In this document: positions 5,518 to 8,181 of the stretch, in pieces
Numbering within the stretch: the first letter of the stretch is position 1
How the letters are laid out: each line of letters opens with the position of its first letter
Source of the DNA: JBQCDV01 sp051960855
Lineage (GTDB): Bacteria > Actinomycetota > Actinomycetes > JAJZTN01
Direction: 5' to 3'
Assembly: GCA_051960855.1 (NCBI GenBank)
Contig: JBQCDV010000109.1
Span: 1-8,181, forward strand
Length of the DNA: 8,181 nucleotides
Position numbers and translations under genes: made by a program
The notes under the pieces: model-generated
Databases searched by the model: none
Seen by the model: the letters and a program-made list of their open reading frames with translations, nothing else
What the model was told of the DNA's origin: nothing

Positions 5518-6381
5518 TCACTGTGCAGGTTCTTGCGCAGTAGCGCGAGAACCTGCACAGCCGGACGACGCCCGGCACGCCACCGGCTGCGACCGCACCG
5601 GCCACGGCAGGTTGTCCGGCGGCTCCGCGGGAACTCGTGAGACCGAATGGCCTCGTCGCGCGGCGATCCGGCCGAAAGTCCGGGCGTTGGCGACCGCCGC
5701 ACAGTGCGGGTCGTTGTTGAAGAAGACGAAGGAGGTCTGGCTGCCTGGCGGCCAGGTATCGGCCATCCGCTGCTCCCAGGTGCCCAGCGCCTGGTCGCCG
5801 TAGAAGGGCCACACCCGCGTCCGCCCCTCGTGCATCCGGAGGAAACCCCACGACGCGGTGCGCCACAGCGGCGTCATGAGGCGGCCGAGCCGGTCGGACC
5901 ACACCAGCGCGGCGTCCCGCTCGGCGAGGATCGACCACACCTCGTCGGTGAACCAGCGGTCGTCGCGGGGTTCCACCGCCAGCCGGACCTCAGGCGGGAA
6001 CTGCGCGAGCGTCAGCGCGAGGTTCGCGGGGTCGGGCGCCATTCGCGGGGGCAGTTGGATCAGGATCGCGCCGAGCCGGGGGAGCAACGGCTCGATGACT
6101 CCGAGCAGCCGGGCGACGGGCTCCTGCGGCTCACGCAGCCGCTTGATGTGCGTCAGGTAGCAGCTGGCCTTCACGACCCACACCGTGTCCGCCGGCGACT
6201 CCTCGGCCCAGCGCTTGGGCACCTCTGGCTTCGGCAGCCGGTAGAACGTCGCGTTGATCTCCACCGTCTGGAACGACGCGAGGTAGTGCTGCAGCCACGC
6301 CCGCTGCGGCAGCTTCGGGGGATAGAAGCGGCCACGCCAGTCGGCGTACTGCCATCCACTGGTCCCGACGAGCAAGGTCAC
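5518..6381 (-). CDS. DUF72 (YecE-like) family protein
   Basis: A 287-residue protein of the DUF72/YecE family, which folds as a TIM barrel; its biochemical role is not established. Family marks are VGTSGWQYADWRGRFYP (5-21), VEINATFYRLP (40-50), VVKASCYLTHIKRL (69-82), ILIQLPPRM (106-114), AVEPRDDRW (135-143) and the late FVFFNNDPH (218-226). The usual family core ends near residue 242; the remaining 45 residues are Pro/Ser/Arg-rich with no recognised motif, and the last 13 are encoded by the strong palindrome. The start is GTG at 6381 (MTLLVGTSGW), the only start giving the intact N-terminal strand apart from a TTG two codons inside; no clear Shine-Dalgarno site is seen. It lies 60 bp downstream of tetR on the same strand and may be cotranscribed. 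Confidence 0.88.
   Translation of the reverse strand: MTLLVGTSGWQYADWRGRFYPPKLPQRAWLQHYLASFQTVEINATFYRLPKPEVPKRWAEESPADTVWVVKASCYLTHIKRLREPQEPVARLLGVIEPLLPRLGAILIQLPPRMAPDPANLALTLAQFPPEVRLAVEPRDDRWFTDEVWSILAERDAALVWSDRLGRLMTPLWRTASWGFLRMHEGRTRVWPFYGDQALGTWEQRMADTWPPGSQTSFVFFNNDPHCAAVANARTFGRIAARRGHSVSRVPAEPPDNLPWPVRSQPVACRASSGCAGSRATAQEPAQ
5521..5560. terminator. 40-nt near-perfect palindrome at the tam/DUF72 convergent ends
   Basis: Arms 5521-5538 and 5543-5560 pair over 18 positions around the 4-nt loop AGTA. Pairing is all Watson-Crick except one U-G (5534/5547) when read as plus-strand RNA. The outer arm is CTGTGCAGGTTCT and its exact complement. It starts 9 bp after the tam-VOC stop and should end that transcript. 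On the other strand it encodes the last 13 residues of the DUF72 protein and stops directly at its TGA. There is no T tract. It could also be one copy of a dispersed palindromic repeat. Confidence 0.6.
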
Positions 6382-6419
6382 GAACGTCGTTGTGCCCGCT
6401 GAGCGCCGACCTCATCATC

Positions 6420-6434
6420 CCGCCGTCACGGCGG
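6420..6434 (-). terminator. weak hairpin after tetR
   Basis: CCGCCGTCACGGCGG lies 7 bp past the tetR stop and forms a short G/C-rich stem (CCGCC/GGCGG, loop of 5). It has no T tract and a short stem, so it may only attenuate transcription into the DUF72 gene. Otherwise the 60-bp gap holds nothing clear. Confidence 0.25.
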
Positions 6435-6441
6435 CAAGTTG

Positions 6442-7047
6442 TCAGGACTTGGGGCGGGTCCGCAGCGTCGGCTTGTGCTCGAGGTGGGAGAGACCGTTCC
6501 AGGCGAGGTTGACCAGGTGCGCGGCCACGTCCGCCTTCTTCGGCTTGCGGGCGTCCAGCCACCACTGCCCGGTGAGCGCCACCATGCCGACGAGCATCTG
6601 GGCGTAGAGGGGTGCCGTCTTGGCGTCGAACCCGGTCCGCTTGAACTGCTCGGACAGCAGGTGCTCGACCTGGCTGGTGGCGTCTGAGATCAGGCTGGCG
6701 AAGGAGCCGGTGGCGTCACCGACCGGGGAGTCGCGGACCAGGATGCGGAAGCCGTCGTGGGAGCTCTCGACGTAGTCGAGCAACGCCAGCGCGGCTTGCT
6801 CGAGCAGCTCACGAGGGTGGCCGCTGCGGTTGAGGCTGGAGGTGATGTTGTCCAGCAGCGCCTGCATCTCGCGGTCGACGACGACAGCGTAGAGGCCTTC
6901 CTTGCCGCCGAAGTGCTCGTAGACCACGGGCTTGGAGACGCCGGCCTTGGCCGCGATCTCCTCCACGGAGGTCGCGTCAAAGCCCTTGTTGGCAAACAGG
7001 GAGCGGCCGATCTCGATGAGCTGCTCGCGCCGCTGCGCGCCCGACAT
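6442..7047 (-). CDS. TetR-family transcriptional regulator
   Basis: A 201-residue TetR repressor from the ATG at 7047. The N-terminal DNA-binding domain has REQLIEIGRSLFANKGFDA (7-25), then the helix-turn-helix TSVEEIAAKAGVSKPVVYEHFGGKEGLYAVV (split across 26-56), a near-consensus TetR segment. The C-terminal ligand/dimer domain (60-201) is all-helical and gives no ligand clue. It follows the desaturase gene on the same strand by 135 bp, so cotranscription and control of membrane lipid desaturation are plausible inferences. The start is uncertain: the same frame is open for 45 more codons without ATG, GTG or TTG, while the best ribosome site (7156-7150) sits 6 nt before an ATC at 7143. AAGGGA (7055-7050) is a weaker site just before the ATG at 7047. 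Confidence 0.87.
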   Translation of the reverse strand: MSGAQRREQLIEIGRSLFANKGFDATSVEEIAAKAGVSKPVVYEHFGGKEGLYAVVVDREMQALLDNITSSLNRSGHPRELLEQAALALLDYVESSHDGFRILVRDSPVGDATGSFASLISDATSQVEHLLSEQFKRTGFDAKTAPLYAQMLVGMVALTGQWWLDARKPKKADVAAHLVNLAWNGLSHLEHKPTLRTRPKS

Positions 7048-7149
7048 CCGTCCCTTGGCAGGTGTTGCAGCACGCCGGGGACGGGCGGGAGGTGCGGGCG
7101 ACGTTCGGGAGTCGTCGCCGATGTCGAGGTCCGTGGCGGCGATGACTAG

Positions 7150-7156
7150 CCCCTCC
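7150..7156 (-). promoter_or_regulatory. strong Shine-Dalgarno-like site between desaturase and tetR
   Basis: GGAGGGG on the minus strand lies 26 nt after the desaturase stop. No ATG, GTG or TTG follows within reach; an ATC in the tetR frame begins 6 nt later at 7143. It bears directly on where the TetR protein starts. A 7-bp stem GGCGACG/CGTCGCC (7097-7103 and 7113-7119) also lies in this gap. Confidence 0.4.
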
Positions 7157-7182
7157 CGAGTCGTGTGCGCGTCAGCAGGAGG

Positions 7183-8148
7183 CTACGCCCCGAGGCGACG
7201 GGCTTCGAGGCGCTCGCGCTTGGGCCAGCGGACGTCGGTGATCCAGCCGAGCTTCTCCATTGCCCAGATGATGCGGGCGGAGCTGTCGATCTGACCGGGC
7301 TCCGCGCCGTGGCGGGCCAGGGTCGGGTCGGCGTGGTGGGTGTTGTGCCAGGACTCGCCCATCGACAGGATCGCCAGCCACCACACGTTGCCGGAGCGGT
7401 CGCGGGACTTGAAGGTGCGCTCGCCGACGGCATGGCAGATGGAGTTGATCGACCAGGTGACGTGGTGCAGCAGGCCGATGCGCACGAGGCTGCCCCAGAA
7501 GAACGCGGTGGCCGCCCCGCTCCACGACCAGCCGGTGAAGCCCGCGGCCCACAGGCCACCGAGGACGGCCGGCGCCGCAAGGCTCGCCGCGACCAGGTAG
7601 GGGAAGAGCTTCGCCACGCGACGCATGTCGGTGTCCTTGAGCAGGTCCGGGCAGTAGGTCTGCTGCGGCGTCTGCTCGGGGTCGAACAGCCAGCCCATGT
7701 GCGCGTAGAAGAGCCCCTTGACCAGCGCCGGCACCGACTCCCCGTAGCGCCACGGCGAGTGCGGGTCGCCCTCCTTGTCGGAGAACTTGTGGTGCTTGCG
7801 GTGGTCGGCGACCCACCGGATGACCGGGCCCTCGATCGCGAGGCTGCCCGCGACCGCGAGGGCGATGCGCACCCCGCGCTTGGCCTTGAAGGCGCCGTGC
7901 GTGAACAGCCGGTGAAAGCCGACGGTGATCCCGTGTCCCGAGATGGCGTACATGACGACCGCGATGAGGACGTCGTGCCAGCCGAGCCCCCAGCCCCACG
8001 CGAAGGGGATGGCGGCCAGCAGGGCCAGGAACGGCACGGCGATGAACGCCCCGAGAGCGACCTGCTCGGCCATGCCCTTGCGGTCGGCGCCGTGCAGGTA
8101 GTCCCGGGTCGTCGGGGCGGCGATGGTGGCGGCGGGGGGAGGCGTCAT
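7183..8148 (-). CDS. membrane fatty acyl desaturase, delta-9/stearoyl-CoA desaturase type
   Basis: A 321-residue integral membrane diiron enzyme that introduces a cis double bond into a fatty acyl chain (substrate form, CoA or lipid, not determined). All nine histidines known as metal ligands in the stearoyl-CoA desaturase family can be placed: HRLFTH (79-84), HRKHH (116-120), His239 in NSICH (235-239), and HNTHH (268-272); Asn235 fits the water-bridging Asn of that family. Hydrophobic stretches at about 29-50, 58-75, 93-110, 182-203 and 211-229 fit the membrane segments. There is no fused cytochrome b5 or ferredoxin domain, so a separate electron donor is needed. The ATG at 8148 is preferred because GGAGGG (8157-8152) precedes it, although close; an upstream GTG at 8169 is also in frame. 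The promoter is outside the window. The gene is complete and precedes tetR. Confidence 0.92.
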   Translation of the reverse strand: MTPPPAATIAAPTTRDYLHGADRKGMAEQVALGAFIAVPFLALLAAIPFAWGWGLGWHDVLIAVVMYAISGHGITVGFHRLFTHGAFKAKRGVRIALAVAGSLAIEGPVIRWVADHRKHHKFSDKEGDPHSPWRYGESVPALVKGLFYAHMGWLFDPEQTPQQTYCPDLLKDTDMRRVAKLFPYLVAASLAAPAVLGGLWAAGFTGWSWSGAATAFFWGSLVRIGLLHHVTWSINSICHAVGERTFKSRDRSGNVWWLAILSMGESWHNTHHADPTLARHGAEPGQIDSSARIIWAMEKLGWITDVRWPKRERLEARRLGA

Positions 8149-8181
8149 GGGCCCTCCGGAGAGATTCACGAACGACGGAGC

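Noticed and set aside
6131..6565. Minus-strand open frame between tetR and DUF72
   Set aside because: It is out of frame with both recognised proteins and shows only shadow-like composition, despite tandem ATG codons between the two genes.

Overview
The window is about 8.2 kb of very GC-rich DNA with strong G/C preference at third codon positions, short gaps between genes and several likely leaderless promoters. Together with the protein families present, this points to a chromosomal segment of an actinobacterium (Actinomycetota). The order or family cannot be fixed from this sequence; a Micrococcales- or Propionibacteriales-type genome is a guess. I see no rRNA, tRNA, CRISPR array, transposase or phage gene.

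Layout: (1) ispE (79-999, +), a kinase of the MEP isoprenoid pathway. (2) A two-gene toxin-antitoxin operon on the minus strand: ribbon-helix-helix-like antitoxin (1645-1346) and MazF/PemK-like toxin (1349-1002). It lies tail-to-tail with ispE, only 2 bp apart. (3) Divergent from the antitoxin, an ABC-F ATPase of the Uup type (1697-3574, +). (4) A MarR/PecS-family regulator (4087-3590, -), tail-to-tail with the ABC-F gene. (5) Divergent from it, a gene (4183-5511, +) encoding a trans-aconitate methyltransferase fused to a C-terminal VOC/glyoxalase domain. (6) A DUF72/YecE-like protein (6381-5518, -), tail-to-tail with the fusion gene. (7) A TetR regulator (7047-6442, -) and, upstream of it on the same strand, a membrane fatty acyl desaturase (8148-7183, -).

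The most coherent system is the marR-tam pair. The 95-bp divergent gap holds a perfect 8-bp-arm inverted repeat, a second closely related copy 33 bp away and a degenerate third copy. They overlap the likely promoters of both genes. The arrangement matches TamR/tam of Streptomyces, where a MarR-family protein that senses aconitate/citrate controls the enzyme that detoxifies trans-aconitate. The unusual part here is the VOC domain fused to the methyltransferase. Other notable points are a hexapeptide repeat (three 18-bp units) forming the acidic tail of the antitoxin, an inverted-repeat operator lying on a leaderless antitoxin promoter, two strong hairpins at convergent gene ends (one of which forms the last codons of the DUF72 gene), and an unresolved start for the TetR gene. 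No wholly new multi-gene system is evident.
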